Below, piece by piece: positions 9,425-18,100 of a stretch of 49,646 nucleotides of DNA. The notes below the pieces were generated by a model. The model searched no databases. It had not been told where the DNA came from and saw nothing but the letters and a program-made list of their open reading frames with translations. The stretch is from NCBI GenBank assembly GCA_024639965.1, contig JAHEGC010000010.1, positions 1 through 49,646 of the forward strand. Direction: 5' to 3'. The DNA comes from Micrococcales bacterium. Lineage in GTDB: Bacteria; Actinomycetota; Actinomycetes; Actinomycetales; Microbacteriaceae. The position numbers were made by a program, and so were the translations under genes. Each line of letters starts with the position of its first letter. Position 1 is the stretch's first letter.

Positions 9425-12087
9425 TTCTTCTTCGCCCGCGTCGTTCGGCGAGTCTTCGTGACGGGGCCTCGGGCGCGGCGTTCGGCGAGGAGTTCGACCG
9501 CGCGTTCGTGCGACACCTCCTCGGGCACCTCTCCGGCGGGGATGGTCGCGTTGGTCTCGCCGTCGGTGACGTAGGGGCCGAACTTTCCGCTCTTCACCTT
9601 GATGGGCTTGCCCGTCGTCGGGTCGGGTTCGAGCTCTTTGATACTCGACGCCGACCGCGAACCGAATTTCGGCTGCGCGAACTTCTCGAGCGCCTGCTCG
9701 AGAGTGATCTCGAAGATTTGTTCTTCGCCGTCGAGCGAGCGGGACTCGGTGCCCTTCTTCAGGTACGGGCCGTAGGGGCCATTTTGCGCGGTGATTGGCT
9801 TCTCCGTTTCGGGGTCGATTCCGACCTCGCGCGGCAGCGAGAAGAGACTGATACACGTCTCTAGGTCGACGGTTGCGGGATCCATCGAGGAAAAGAGTGA
9901 CGCGGTGCGCGGCTTCGGGTCTTTGCCCTTGACCTTGCGCGGTGTGTACTCGGGGAGCGTATAGACGGGTTCGTCGCCCGTGATGATCTCGGGGTCGACA
10001 GGGCTTTCCTGAATGTACGCACCGAAACGGCCAACCCGGGCGGTGATCATGTTCGATCCGTCCTGGCTGATTCCAATCGCACGCGATCCGGGTTCGGGGG
10101 CGTCACGAAGCTCGCGCGCCTTGTCGAGCGTGAGCTCGTCGGGGGCGAGACCGTCGGGAATCGACACGTTGCGCTTCTCGTCCTCGCCGTCCCCCTTGAT
10201 CTCGAGGTACGGGCCGTATTTGCCCGACCGAACGACGATGTCGTCACCGATGGGGAACGAGTTCATCTCGCGGGCGTCAATGTCTGCTTTCCAGTCGACG
10301 CAGGTGTTGGAGAGCCCGGCGTGATCCCCCGAACCGAAGTACCAGTCCTTGAGATACTGCTGGCGCTTGATCTCACCCGTCGAGATTCGGTCGAGGTCGT
10401 TTTCGAGTTCGGCAGTGAAGTCGTATTCAACGAAGTCGTTGTAGTACCGCTCGAGCAGCGTGATGACGGCGAACGCGGTCCATCCCGGCACGAGTGCCGT
10501 TCCGCGTTTCGTCACATATCCACGCTCGAACAGCACTCCGATAATCGACGCGTAGGTCGACGGACGGCCGATTCCCCGTTCCTCCAACGCCTTGACCAGG
10601 CTCGCCTCGGTGAAACGTGGGGGCGGGGAGGTCTCGTGACCCTTGGGGTGGACCTCGGGCACTGTGACGACGTCGCCGACCGTCAATGCCGGGATCTTCG
10701 ACTCCGACTCGGACTCATCGTCGTTCCGAGGGGCGTCCTGACCTTCTTCGTACGCTGCGAGAAATCCGCGCACGGTGATCGTGGTCCCGGCGGCCGAGAG
10801 TGTCGCTACCCCGAGGTCGCCGACAGGGGTCTGCAACGTGACGGAAACAGTCTCTCCCGTTGCGTCGATCATCTGCGACGCAACCGTGCGCTTCCAGATA
10901 AGGTCATACAACCGGAATTCGTCCGGCGACAACACCGACCGCATCTCGTCGGGAGTCTTGAAGACGTCGCCGGCTGGGCGAATCGCCTCGTGCGCCTCCT
11001 GGGCGTTCTTCACCTTCGATTGATAGGTGCGGGGCGTCGTGGGAATTGACGCATCACCGTAAAGTTTCGCGGCCTGGGCTCGCGCCGCGGTCACCGCCTG
11101 CGCCGACAACGAGATGGAGTCGGTTCGCATATAGGTGATGTGGCCGTTCTGGTACAAGCTCTGCGCGATACGCATCGTGTCGCGGGATCCGAGGCGAAGT
11201 TTGCGCCCCGCCTCCTGCTGCAACGTCGACGTCGTGAATGGTGCAGCGGGTCGTCGCGTGTAGGGCTTCGACTCGATATTCGCCACGGCGGGGGCCGCCA
11301 CCGACAACATCTGAGAGAGTCTCGTGGCCGTCGCCTCGTCGAGAACGGTGGCGCCACTCGTCAGGGTTCCGTTGTCGTCGAAGTCACGCCCTGTGGCGAG
11401 CCGCGCATCGTCAAGTTTGGTGACCTTGGCGTCGAACGATTCACCCGCTTTGGTCATGAGCGTCGCGGCGACATCCCAATACGACGCGGCGACGAACGCA
11501 CGGCGCTCCCGTTCACGCTCGACGATGAGTCGCAAGGCGGGCGACTGAACGCGACCGGCGGAGAGCCCCCGGCCGACCTTGCTCCACAGAACCGGAGAGA
11601 GTTGATATCCGAACAGTCGGTCAAGGATTCGGCGGGTCTCCTGTGCATCGACGAGTTCCATGTCGACATCGCGCGGCTGCTTCACCGCCTCGGTGATTGC
11701 GTCTTTCGTGATCTCGTGGAAGACCATGCGCTTGACGGGAACCTTGGGCTTGAGCACTTCGAGAAGGTGCCACGCGATGGACTCACCCTCGCGGTCCTCA
11801 TCGGTTGCGAGGAGAAGTTCATCGGCGTTCTTGAGGGCCTTCTTGATGTCCGCAATCGTCGACTTCGCTCGAGGCGTCTCTATATATAAAGGAGTGAAAC
11901 CGTGTTCGATGTCGACGCCGAACGTGCCGTGGGTCGGTTTGAGCTCGGCGGGCACTTCTTTCGGCTGGACGAGGTCGCGAACGTGCCCGACCGAGGCCAA
12001 CACCTCATACCCGTCACCGAGGTAACGGGCGATCGTCTTTGCCTTCGCGGGGGACTCCACGATGACGAGGGTGCGCTTATCTGCCAC
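9421..12087 (-). CDS. topA: DNA topoisomerase I
   Basis: Type IA topoisomerase that relaxes negative supercoils through a transient 5'-phosphotyrosine. The 888 residues comprise a TOPRIM domain from the start (VIVESPAKAKTIARYLG) with acidic motif TDEDREGE (95-102), the active-site segment HITYMRTDS with Tyr319, and C-terminal repeats with the recurring FGPY motif, each without zinc-finger cysteines. The lysine-rich tail KTRRTTRAKKK is typical of actinobacterial TopA, where it aids DNA binding. The start is ATG at 12087. First gene of a coupled operon with tmk and holB; divergent from potA across a 236-nt gap. Confidence 0.98.
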   Translation of the reverse strand: MADKRTLVIVESPAKAKTIARYLGDGYEVLASVGHVRDLVQPKEVPAELKPTHGTFGVDIEHGFTPLYIETPRAKSTIADIKKALKNADELLLATDEDREGESIAWHLLEVLKPKVPVKRMVFHEITKDAITEAVKQPRDVDMELVDAQETRRILDRLFGYQLSPVLWSKVGRGLSAGRVQSPALRLIVERERERRAFVAASYWDVAATLMTKAGESFDAKVTKLDDARLATGRDFDDNGTLTSGATVLDEATATRLSQMLSVAAPAVANIESKPYTRRPAAPFTTSTLQQEAGRKLRLGSRDTMRIAQSLYQNGHITYMRTDSISLSAQAVTAARAQAAKLYGDASIPTTPRTYQSKVKNAQEAHEAIRPAGDVFKTPDEMRSVLSPDEFRLYDLIWKRTVASQMIDATGETVSVTLQTPVGDLGVATLSAAGTTITVRGFLAAYEEGQDAPRNDDESESESKIPALTVGDVVTVPEVHPKGHETSPPPRFTEASLVKALEERGIGRPSTYASIIGVLFERGYVTKRGTALVPGWTAFAVITLLERYYNDFVEYDFTAELENDLDRISTGEIKRQQYLKDWYFGSGDHAGLSNTCVDWKADIDAREMNSFPIGDDIVVRSGKYGPYLEIKGDGEDEKRNVSIPDGLAPDELTLDKARELRDAPEPGSRAIGISQDGSNMITARVGRFGAYIQESPVDPEIITGDEPVYTLPEYTPRKVKGKDPKPRTASLFSSMDPATVDLETCISLFSLPREVGIDPETEKPITAQNGPYGPYLKKGTESRSLDGEEQIFEITLEQALEKFAQPKFGSRSASSIKELEPDPTTGKPIKVKSGKFGPYVTDGETNATIPAGEVPEEVSHERAVELLAERRARGPVTKTRRTTRAKKK

Positions 12088-12254
12088 CGAACTCCTTCTG
12101 TGTTGTTACGCCAGAGAGTAACGCCTGTCACCCAAACTCTCGTAATTTCCTGCGTGTTTGTGGGTGCGATTAGTGACTATACACACGCTGTCAAATCAAT
12201 CGCTGTGCCACGTCGCTGTTCGGCGTGCCACGGAACCCTCCTAACGCATCGCGT

Positions 12255-12284
12255 TTCACAGTTATTCCCGAGGTTCGCTAGGGT
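12255..12284 (+). promoter_or_regulatory. Putative potABCD promoter
   Basis: TTCACA (12255-12260) and TAGGGT (12279-12284) are separated by 18 nt. Transcription would start near 12291, leaving a leader of about 33 nt with an AGGAG Shine-Dalgarno at 12311-12315. The rest of the 236-nt topA-potA gap shows no other clear element. Confidence 0.4.
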
Positions 12285-12323
12285 GGAATTCGCAAGCGCG
12301 ACGACGCGTGAGGAGTTCGATTC

Positions 12324-13337
12324 ATGAGTACCCAACCGGCCATCCGACTTTCGGGGTTGACCAAGACGTTCGGGTCGGTGACTGCCGTCGCCGGCGTCGA
12401 CCTCGACATCGCCCCGGGTGAGTTCTTCTCGATGCTCGGCCCCTCGGGGTCGGGAAAGACCACCGTTTTGCGCATGATCGCGGGGTTTGAAACCCCCACA
12501 TCCGGCACCGTCGAGCTTTTCGGCAAAGACGTCACGAGCGACGCCCCGTTCGATCGCGACGTCAACACCGTCTTTCAGGACTACGCCCTCTTCCCGCACA
12601 TGAGCGTGCTCGAGAACGTCGCCTACGGCTTGCGCGTTCGTGGAGTCGGAAAGGCCGGTCGCGAATCCGCCGCGAAGGACGCCCTCTCACTCGTTCGACT
12701 CGACGGATACGGCGATCGCAAGCCGTCACAACTCTCGGGTGGACAGCGCCAGCGCGTCGCGCTCGCACGCGCGCTCGTCGTTGAACCCAAGGTGCTTCTC
12801 CTCGACGAACCGCTCGGTGCGCTCGATCTCAAACTGCGCGAACAGATGCAGGTTGAACTCAAAGAGATCCAGCGTCGACTCGGAATTACCTTCATTTTCG
12901 TCACCCACGACCAGGAAGAAGCTCTGACGCTTTCCGACCGCATCGCGGTGTTCAACGAGGGCAACATCGTCCAGCTCGGAACGGCCGAGGAGGTCTATCG
13001 CCACCCGAAGACCACCTTCGTCGCGAACTTCGTCGGAACGTCAGCCGTGTTCAGCGCCGACGAGGCCAAGGCGGTTCTCGGACATTCGGGGGCGTGTGCG
13101 ATTCGCCCCGAACACCTCGAGATTGTTCGCGGAAAAACGCCGAGTGACTCGGTCACACTCAAGGGCAAAGTCGCCGAAACGATTTTCCTCGGTGCGTCGA
13201 CGCGAATCATCGTCGACCTCGACGCCGGAAAGCGCGTCGCGGTGCTCGAGCAGAACGATCTCGCACAGACCGAAGCCACCATCGGGGAATCGGTGACCGT
13301 CGCAGTTCACAAGAAATTCCTCGCCCCACTCACTTAA
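12324..13337 (+). CDS. potA: Polyamine-type ABC transporter ATPase (PotA-like)
   Basis: ATPase of a spermidine/putrescine-type ABC importer, 337 residues. Walker A GPSGSGKT is at 39-46, the ABC signature LSGGQ at 137-141, Walker B LLLDEP at 158-163 and the switch His in FVTHDQEEA. A C-terminal TOBE-type domain starts near residue 250. It heads a four-gene operon whose binding protein and two permeases are of the polyamine class. The start is ATG with AGGAG 8 nt upstream. The substrate could be a polyamine or another small cationic or carboxylate compound; sequence alone does not settle it. Confidence 0.92.
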   Translation: MSTQPAIRLSGLTKTFGSVTAVAGVDLDIAPGEFFSMLGPSGSGKTTVLRMIAGFETPTSGTVELFGKDVTSDAPFDRDVNTVFQDYALFPHMSVLENVAYGLRVRGVGKAGRESAAKDALSLVRLDGYGDRKPSQLSGGQRQRVALARALVVEPKVLLLDEPLGALDLKLREQMQVELKEIQRRLGITFIFVTHDQEEALTLSDRIAVFNEGNIVQLGTAEEVYRHPKTTFVANFVGTSAVFSADEAKAVLGHSGACAIRPEHLEIVRGKTPSDSVTLKGKVAETIFLGASTRIIVDLDAGKRVAVLEQNDLAQTEATIGESVTVAVHKKFLAPLT

Positions 13338-13366
13338 CCTCAACCACCAACACAAAGGAGAAAATA

Positions 13367-14542
13367 ATGCGCAACGCATTGACCCGGCGCGCCGGGTTTG
13401 CCGGACTGGCGATCGCCTCGATCGTCGTCCTCGCGGGCTGTGGAACGGGTGGCGGCGCCACTCCGGAAGGACCCACCGCCCTCACCGAGCTTGGTGACGG
13501 CGAAGGTGCCGTCTCGATCCTCGCGTGGCCCGGCTATGTCGAAGACGGTAGCAACTACCCCGAGTACGACTGGGTGAGTGGCTTCGAAGAAGAGACTGGT
13601 TGTGTCGTCACGGCCAAGACGTACGGCACCTCGGATGAAGCGGTCAGCCTCATGAAGTCGGGCGACTACGACGTCGTCGCGGCATCGGGTGACGCGTCCC
13701 TCCGCCTCATGGCGGCCGGCGACGTTCAGCCCGTCAACACGGACCTGATCCCCTCGTACGCCGGAATCTACGACTTCCTCAAGAACCAGTCGCACAACAC
13801 GTACAACGACCAGTCCTACGGTGTGCCGCACGGTTACGGCGCGAACCTCCTCCAGTACAACACTGAGGTCGTCTCGCCCGCACCCACCTCGTGGGGCGCC
13901 GTGTTCGACGCGAACTCCCCCTACGCCGGCAAGGTGACGGCGTACGACTCGCCGATCTACATTGCCGACGCTGCGCTGTATCTCATGAAGACGCAGCCCG
14001 ACCTCGGAATCAAGAACCCGTACGCACTCGACGAGACGCAGCTCGCTGCTGCCGTTGACCTGCTCAAGGTTCAGCGCGGACTCGTCGGTGAGTACTGGAG
14101 CGACTACCTCGCGCAGGCCCAGTCCTTCACGACCGGTGACACTGTCATTGGAACCTCGTGGCAGGTCATCGTCGGAATGCTCAAGGCCGACAACCAGCCC
14201 ATCGAAGCCATCCTCCCCGAGGAAGGCGCGACCGGTTGGTCGGACACGTGGATGATCTCGTCGACGGCGGCGAACGTCAACTGTGCCTACATGTGGCTCG
14301 AGCACATGGCCAACCCGGAGACCAACGCACTTGCAACGGGTTACTTCGGTGAGGCTCCGTCGAGCGACGCCGCGTGTGAATTCCGCACCGACTGCGCCGA
14401 CTACCACGCTGGTGACGCCGAATACGCTGCTCAGATCTGGTACTGGACGACTCCCGTCGCCGAGTGCCTTGACGGCCGTACCGACGTCCAGTGCACCGAT
14501 TACGCCGCCTGGACACAGGCGTGGACGGAAATCAAGGGCTAG
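13367..14542 (+). CDS. potD: Polyamine-type substrate-binding lipoprotein (PotD-like)
   Basis: Extracellular solute-binding protein of 391 residues, anchored by a lipobox VLAGC (Cys25). The mature part follows the PotD/PotF pattern (ILAWPGYVEDG near the start, YGVPHGYGANLLQYN, SWGAVFD, and the late GEAPSS). Unusually, the mature protein carries six further cysteines, four of them within the last 100 residues (AACEFRTDCAD and ECLDGRTDVQC), suggesting disulfides. The start ATG has an AAGGAG Shine-Dalgarno. It lies 29 nt after potA. The ligand is not certain. Confidence 0.91.
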   Translation: MRNALTRRAGFAGLAIASIVVLAGCGTGGGATPEGPTALTELGDGEGAVSILAWPGYVEDGSNYPEYDWVSGFEEETGCVVTAKTYGTSDEAVSLMKSGDYDVVAASGDASLRLMAAGDVQPVNTDLIPSYAGIYDFLKNQSHNTYNDQSYGVPHGYGANLLQYNTEVVSPAPTSWGAVFDANSPYAGKVTAYDSPIYIADAALYLMKTQPDLGIKNPYALDETQLAAAVDLLKVQRGLVGEYWSDYLAQAQSFTTGDTVIGTSWQVIVGMLKADNQPIEAILPEEGATGWSDTWMISSTAANVNCAYMWLEHMANPETNALATGYFGEAPSSDAACEFRTDCADYHAGDAEYAAQIWYWTTPVAECLDGRTDVQCTDYAAWTQAWTEIKG

Positions 14543-14563
14543 CCAGCCCGAAGGAGTAAGACC

Positions 14564-15487
14564 GTGACCACCGTGTCTCCGTCTGTGCCCGACCGGGTCG
14601 GGGCGTCGCCTGTGCGCGATTCCCCGGCCCGGCGGGGCTCCGCCTTTCTTTACCGCCACGCGAAGGTTCGCCTCGCGCTCCTTCTTTCGGCACCGTTGTT
14701 CTGGCTCGGGCTCGTCTATATCGCGGCGCTCGTCGCTCTGCTCATCACCGCATTCTGGACGGTCGATTCGTTCACCGGCAAGATCATCATCGAGTGGAAT
14801 CTCGCTAACATCACCAAGGTTCTCGGCGATGCGCTTTACCACACGGTCACTCTGCGCACGTTGGGCACCGCCCTCGTCGTCACGGTCATCGACCTTGCCA
14901 TTGCGATTCCGTTCGCCTTCTTCATGGCCAAGGTGGCGAGTCGCCGCGCACAACGAATCTTGGTCGTCGCGATCCTCATGCCCCTCTGGGCTTCCTATCT
15001 CGTCAAGGCGTATGCGTGGCGGTCGATTCTCGCCCAGGGCGGAATTCTCGACTGGCTTTTTGCCCCCATCGGACAGACATCTCCCGGATACGGGCTCGAA
15101 GGTGCCGTCATCACCCTCGCCTATCTCTGGCTTCCCTTCGTCATTCTCCCCATTTACACCGCACTCGAACGTGTTCCCGATTCGCTACTCGAAGCGTCAG
15201 CGGATCTCGGGGGAAAGACGGGGCGTACCTTCCGTCACGTGATTTTGCCCCTCATCACGCCGGGAATCATCGCCGGATCGATATTCAGCTTCTCACTCAC
15301 GCTGGGTGACTACATCGCGGTCAAGATCGTGGGTGGCGCCACTCAGATGCTCGGGTCGCTCGTTTACGCAAACGTCGGGGTGGCCAACAATCTCCCGCTC
15401 GCCGCCGCGATATCCCTCATCCCTCTCGCCATCATCTTCGTTTACCTCGCCGTTGTGCGCCGCACGGGAGCCCTCGAGAACCTGTAA
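14564..15487 (+). CDS. potB: Polyamine-type ABC permease (PotB-like)
   Basis: Inner-membrane permease of 307 residues with six predicted helices. A cytoplasmic N-terminal extension precedes the first helix (LALLLSAPLFWLGLVYIAAL). The EAA loop that contacts the ATPase is seen as ASADLGGKTGRTFRHVILPL near residue 210. The start is GTG at 14564 with GAAGGAG upstream. It lies between potD (21-nt gap) and potC (6-nt gap), confirming a single transcription unit. Confidence 0.92.
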   Translation: MTTVSPSVPDRVGASPVRDSPARRGSAFLYRHAKVRLALLLSAPLFWLGLVYIAALVALLITAFWTVDSFTGKIIIEWNLANITKVLGDALYHTVTLRTLGTALVVTVIDLAIAIPFAFFMAKVASRRAQRILVVAILMPLWASYLVKAYAWRSILAQGGILDWLFAPIGQTSPGYGLEGAVITLAYLWLPFVILPIYTALERVPDSLLEASADLGGKTGRTFRHVILPLITPGIIAGSIFSFSLTLGDYIAVKIVGGATQMLGSLVYANVGVANNLPLAAAISLIPLAIIFVYLAVVRRTGALENL

Positions 15488-15493
15488 CCGACC

Positions 15494-16291
15494 ATGAAAC
15501 TCACACTCCCCTCTCGCATCGTGCTCGGCATCGTCGCCGCGGTTACCCTCGCGTTCATCTACGTTCCCATCGTCATCGTCGTTCTCAACTCGTTCTCGAC
15601 CAGCAAGAACCTCACCTGGCCCCCGCCCGGATTCACAACCGAATGGTGGGTCAAGGCCTTCACCAACGAGGCAGCGCTGGCTGCCGTGTCAACATCAGTG
15701 ACCGTCGCCTTCGCCGCGACGGCGATCGCGCTGCTTCTCGGCACCGCCCTCTCGTTCGCTCTGCACCGGTTCACTTTCTTCGGGAAGTCGACGGTCAATC
15801 TGCTGGTCGTGCTCCCCATCGCCCTACCGGGAATCGTCACCGGTATCGCGCTCAATAACGCTTTTCGCACGATGTTGGGTCTCCAACTCGGCTGGCTCAC
15901 CATCATCGTCGCGCACGCCACCTTCTGTGTCGTCACGGTGTTCAACAACGTCTTCGCCCGCCTTCGCCGCGTCGGCACGAGCCTGGAAGAAGCGTCGAGT
16001 GACCTCGGTGCCGGAATCTGGACAACGTTCCGGCTTGTCACCTTCCCGCAGATTCGTTCGGCACTCTTCGCGGGAGGTCTTCTCTCGTTCGCGCTTTCCT
16101 TCGACGAGATCATCGTCACGACGTTCACGGCGGGAAGCGGGGTTCAGACGCTCCCCATCTTCATCTTGGAGAACATGTTCCGCCCCAACCAGGCACCCAT
16201 CGTCGCTGTCGTCGCCGTCGTGATGATCCTCATCGCGATTGTGCCCATCTACCTCGCACAGCGTCTCACTTCGAGCGACAGCAGCCGCTAA
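15494..16291 (+). CDS. potC: Polyamine-type ABC permease (PotC-like)
   Basis: Second permease of the importer, 265 residues, with an N-terminal helix (IVLGIVAAVTLAFIYVPIVIV) and the EAA loop EEASSDLGAGIWTTFRLVTFP near residue 165. The motif LNSFSTSKN after helix 1 is common to PotC/PotI. Last gene of the operon. Its TAA stop shares a CTAA tetranucleotide with the stop of the convergent TadE-like gene, so the two mRNAs overlap with no terminator between them. Confidence 0.92.
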   Translation: MKLTLPSRIVLGIVAAVTLAFIYVPIVIVVLNSFSTSKNLTWPPPGFTTEWWVKAFTNEAALAAVSTSVTVAFAATAIALLLGTALSFALHRFTFFGKSTVNLLVVLPIALPGIVTGIALNNAFRTMLGLQLGWLTIIVAHATFCVVTVFNNVFARLRRVGTSLEEASSDLGAGIWTTFRLVTFPQIRSALFAGGLLSFALSFDEIIVTTFTAGSGVQTLPIFILENMFRPNQAPIVAVVAVVMILIAIVPIYLAQRLTSSDSSR

Positions 16292-16590
16292 CGCTCCGGC
16301 CCAGCGGTCGCTGTTGCGACCGTGCCGTCGCGTTCGATCGACACTGTGGCTACGAGTCCGTCGAGCGAACATGTGGTCACGGTATCGACGCGGGGCACAC
16401 ACGGATCGGCGTTGCCCGCGAGCGCCCGCGTCGCGACGGTGAAGGCAGCAAGTTCCGCGGTTCGGACCGCGCCGGTGACGCGAATGAGCGTGGCGGCGCC
16501 GAAGAGCCCACCGAGCGCGAGGGTGACGACAAGCCCGGTCATCGACGTTGCAAGCAAACTGCCTGACCCGCGTTCTATTTCGCAACGCAC
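16288..16590 (-). CDS. TadE-like protein of the helicase/secretion neighbourhood type
   Basis: A protein of about 100 residues with one N-terminal membrane helix (ATSMTGLVVTLALGGLFGAATLIR) and a small outer domain containing two cysteines. By position and shape it corresponds to the third small gene (Rv3654c-like) of actinobacterial Tad loci. The GTG at 16590 gives MRCEIERGSG and overlaps the TadE stop by 16 nt; an upstream in-frame start is also possible. The prepilin-type Glu+5 after Gly is not conserved. It converges on potC with a 4-nt stop overlap. The exact role is unknown; a minor pseudopilin or assembly factor is inferred. Confidence 0.75.
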   Translation of the reverse strand: MRCEIERGSGSLLATSMTGLVVTLALGGLFGAATLIRVTGAVRTAELAAFTVATRALAGNADPCVPRVDTVTTCSLDGLVATVSIERDGTVATATAGPER

Positions 16591-16907
16591 TGTTCCACCG
16601 TCACCTTTCCCATCAGAGGGAGTGGAGGCGGCAGGATCGCCGCAACACAGGTCTCCGTCGCGGTGCGGCGCGCGGACCATTCGCCGCGCGGCACGGCGAG
16701 CCGGGCATCGCTGAGCACGTCGGCATCAGATTCGCCTTGGGTCAGCGACCGAGCGGATTCCGCCGTGACTGACGATGCCGTAATCGCGTCTAGCGCCCAA
16801 TGGATCGCGCTGAGCACAACCCCGACGACGAGCAAAAGGGCGGGGATGGCGATGGCGAGTTCCGCCGTCACCATCCCTCGCTCGTCAGGTGACGATGCTG
16901 AGCGCAC
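16575..16907 (-). CDS. tadE: TadE family pilus protein
   Basis: TadE-type pseudopilin of 110 residues from the GTG at 16907, or 99 from the ATG at 16874. The prepilin-like signature ERG-MVTAELAIAIPALLLVV has Glu at +5 after the glycine, followed by the hydrophobic helix; the C-terminal part has two cysteines (ETCVAA, VEQCVAK). TadE proteins are thought to be minor pilins of Flp/Tad pili processed by prepilin peptidase. The GTG start overlaps the DUF4244 gene by 23 nt. No prepilin peptidase gene is seen in the window. Confidence 0.82.
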   Translation of the reverse strand: MRSASSPDERGMVTAELAIAIPALLLVVGVVLSAIHWALDAITASSVTAESARSLTQGESDADVLSDARLAVPRGEWSARRTATETCVAAILPPPLPLMGKVTVEQCVAK

Positions 16908-17067
16908 CGGAAATGAGATCGGTGAGGAGGTTCTGAACGGGATTGCTTTTGAGTACGACCGCGAGCAGCCCCGCGAAACCCGCTGCGGCGACGGTGGCGA
17001 TGGCATACTCGGCGGTCGCCGCGCCGCGTTCGGATTCAGGAGTGAGAAAGGTGTGGAGTGTGTTCAT
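16885..17067 (-). CDS. DUF4244 Flp-pilin-like protein
   Basis: A 60-residue protein with a short hydrophilic leader ending in SERG, then AATAEYAIATVAAAGFAGLLAVV, a prepilin-type N-terminus with Glu at +5. Size and sequence match the DUF4244 pilin-like proteins (Rv3656c type) of actinobacterial Tad loci; it is the probable major pilin here. The ATG at 17067 gives the normal length. It is first of a three-gene overlapping set with TadE and the TadE-like protein. The genes normally just upstream (tadA, tadB/C) are instead at 21.1-22.8 kb. Confidence 0.84.
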   Translation of the reverse strand: MNTLHTFLTPESERGAATAEYAIATVAAAGFAGLLAVVLKSNPVQNLLTDLISGALSIVT

Positions 17068-17184
17068 GCCGCCATCGTGCCGCCGCAGTGCCGCCAGCGA
17101 AGCGGAATGCGTCACCGTTGGGGAGAATTTCGAACTGAGACCGTTGTGAGCAAGATTTGTTGTGTGCAATGTGAGCGCGGTCGG

Positions 17185-17190
17185 TAATCT
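17185..17190 (+). promoter_or_regulatory. Putative -10 box for leaderless GNAT mRNA
   Basis: TAATCT lies 6 nt before the ATG at 17197, consistent with a transcript starting at the A of the start codon. No Shine-Dalgarno is present. The remainder of the 129-nt gap to the DUF4244 gene has no other clear signal. Confidence 0.45.
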
Positions 17191-17196
17191 GAGCGA

Positions 17197-18093
17197 ATGA
17201 TCATTCGTGACGTTTCGCTCGACGATGTGCCCGAACTGACCACGCTGATCGACGCACAAGAGTCTTCGGTAGATCCACGACACAAGCCTGCCTCGCACGC
17301 ATGGGCTGCTGACCTCATTCGCGGTCATTTTGAGACAACGCGCAATCAGGTCTGGTGCGACGAGAACGGGCGAATTCTGGCGTGGGCGAGCATGCAACCC
17401 GATGATCACCGCGAGCGCATCGAAATCGAACTGTTCCGCCAACCCGGTTTTGCATCACTGAGCGACGTGTGGGCGTGGTGTCTTGACGTTGCCGAACGGG
17501 ATTTCCCCGGTTGGGTGATCTGGCCCACCGCCAACCACCTCGATCCCGAATTGGCGGAAGTCTTCGGTACGACGGGATTTCAACCTCTCCGCCGGTATCA
17601 CCTCCTCACCCGCCCTCTCGAGAACGAACAGTTCCCCGCTCTGCCTGTTGGCTATTCGATTGACTCGGTGCGCAGCGATGCCGACTTCGCCGAATGGCAC
17701 GCGGCACATCAAGATTCGTTCTCTCAGCACTTCGGATTCACACCGCGTCCCGCAGAACAATGGATCACGCATTTCCGCGAGGGCGAATCGATCGACGCGG
17801 AGGGGAGGTTCCTGCTCCGTGTTGATGGTCGCGTCGCCGGCTTCGTCATCTGTACAGACTTCAACGCGCACGAAAACGGCGGCTATGTTGACCTTCTTGG
17901 AGTTCGCCACGAATTTCAGGGTCGAGGCCTGGGCGAACTTCTTCTCCGGTGGGCCTTCGCGCACAGTGCGAAACGTGGCTTCACCGCTATTGACCTCAGT
18001 GTTGACACCGGCAACACCTCGGGAGCGTTGCAGCTCTACACGAAACTCGGATTTACGATCATGTCCGAATTCCATCTCTACGCGCGTCCATAA
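17197..18093 (+). CDS. Tandem GNAT N-acetyltransferase (MshD-like)
   Basis: A 298-residue protein with two GNAT folds: a degenerate N-terminal copy (about 1-140) and an active-looking C-terminal copy (about 150-298) with the acetyl-CoA loop VRHEFQGRGLGELLLRWAF and the late segment NTSGALQLYTKLGF. This architecture is shared with mycothiol synthase MshD and with related acetyltransferases. Which substrate it uses cannot be told. It sits between the two halves of the tad locus, convergent with the ACC deaminase gene (7-nt gap). A -10 box 6 nt upstream suggests leaderless expression. Confidence 0.85.
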   Translation: MIIRDVSLDDVPELTTLIDAQESSVDPRHKPASHAWAADLIRGHFETTRNQVWCDENGRILAWASMQPDDHRERIEIELFRQPGFASLSDVWAWCLDVAERDFPGWVIWPTANHLDPELAEVFGTTGFQPLRRYHLLTRPLENEQFPALPVGYSIDSVRSDADFAEWHAAHQDSFSQHFGFTPRPAEQWITHFREGESIDAEGRFLLRVDGRVAGFVICTDFNAHENGGYVDLLGVRHEFQGRGLGELLLRWAFAHSAKRGFTAIDLSVDTGNTSGALQLYTKLGFTIMSEFHLYARP

Positions 18094-18100
18094 TCGCGCG

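Noticed and set aside
13340-14953. 537-codon open frame opposite potD and potB
   Set aside because: Charged, repetitive product without motifs; it spans two clear genes on the other strand and reflects GC-rich codon bias.
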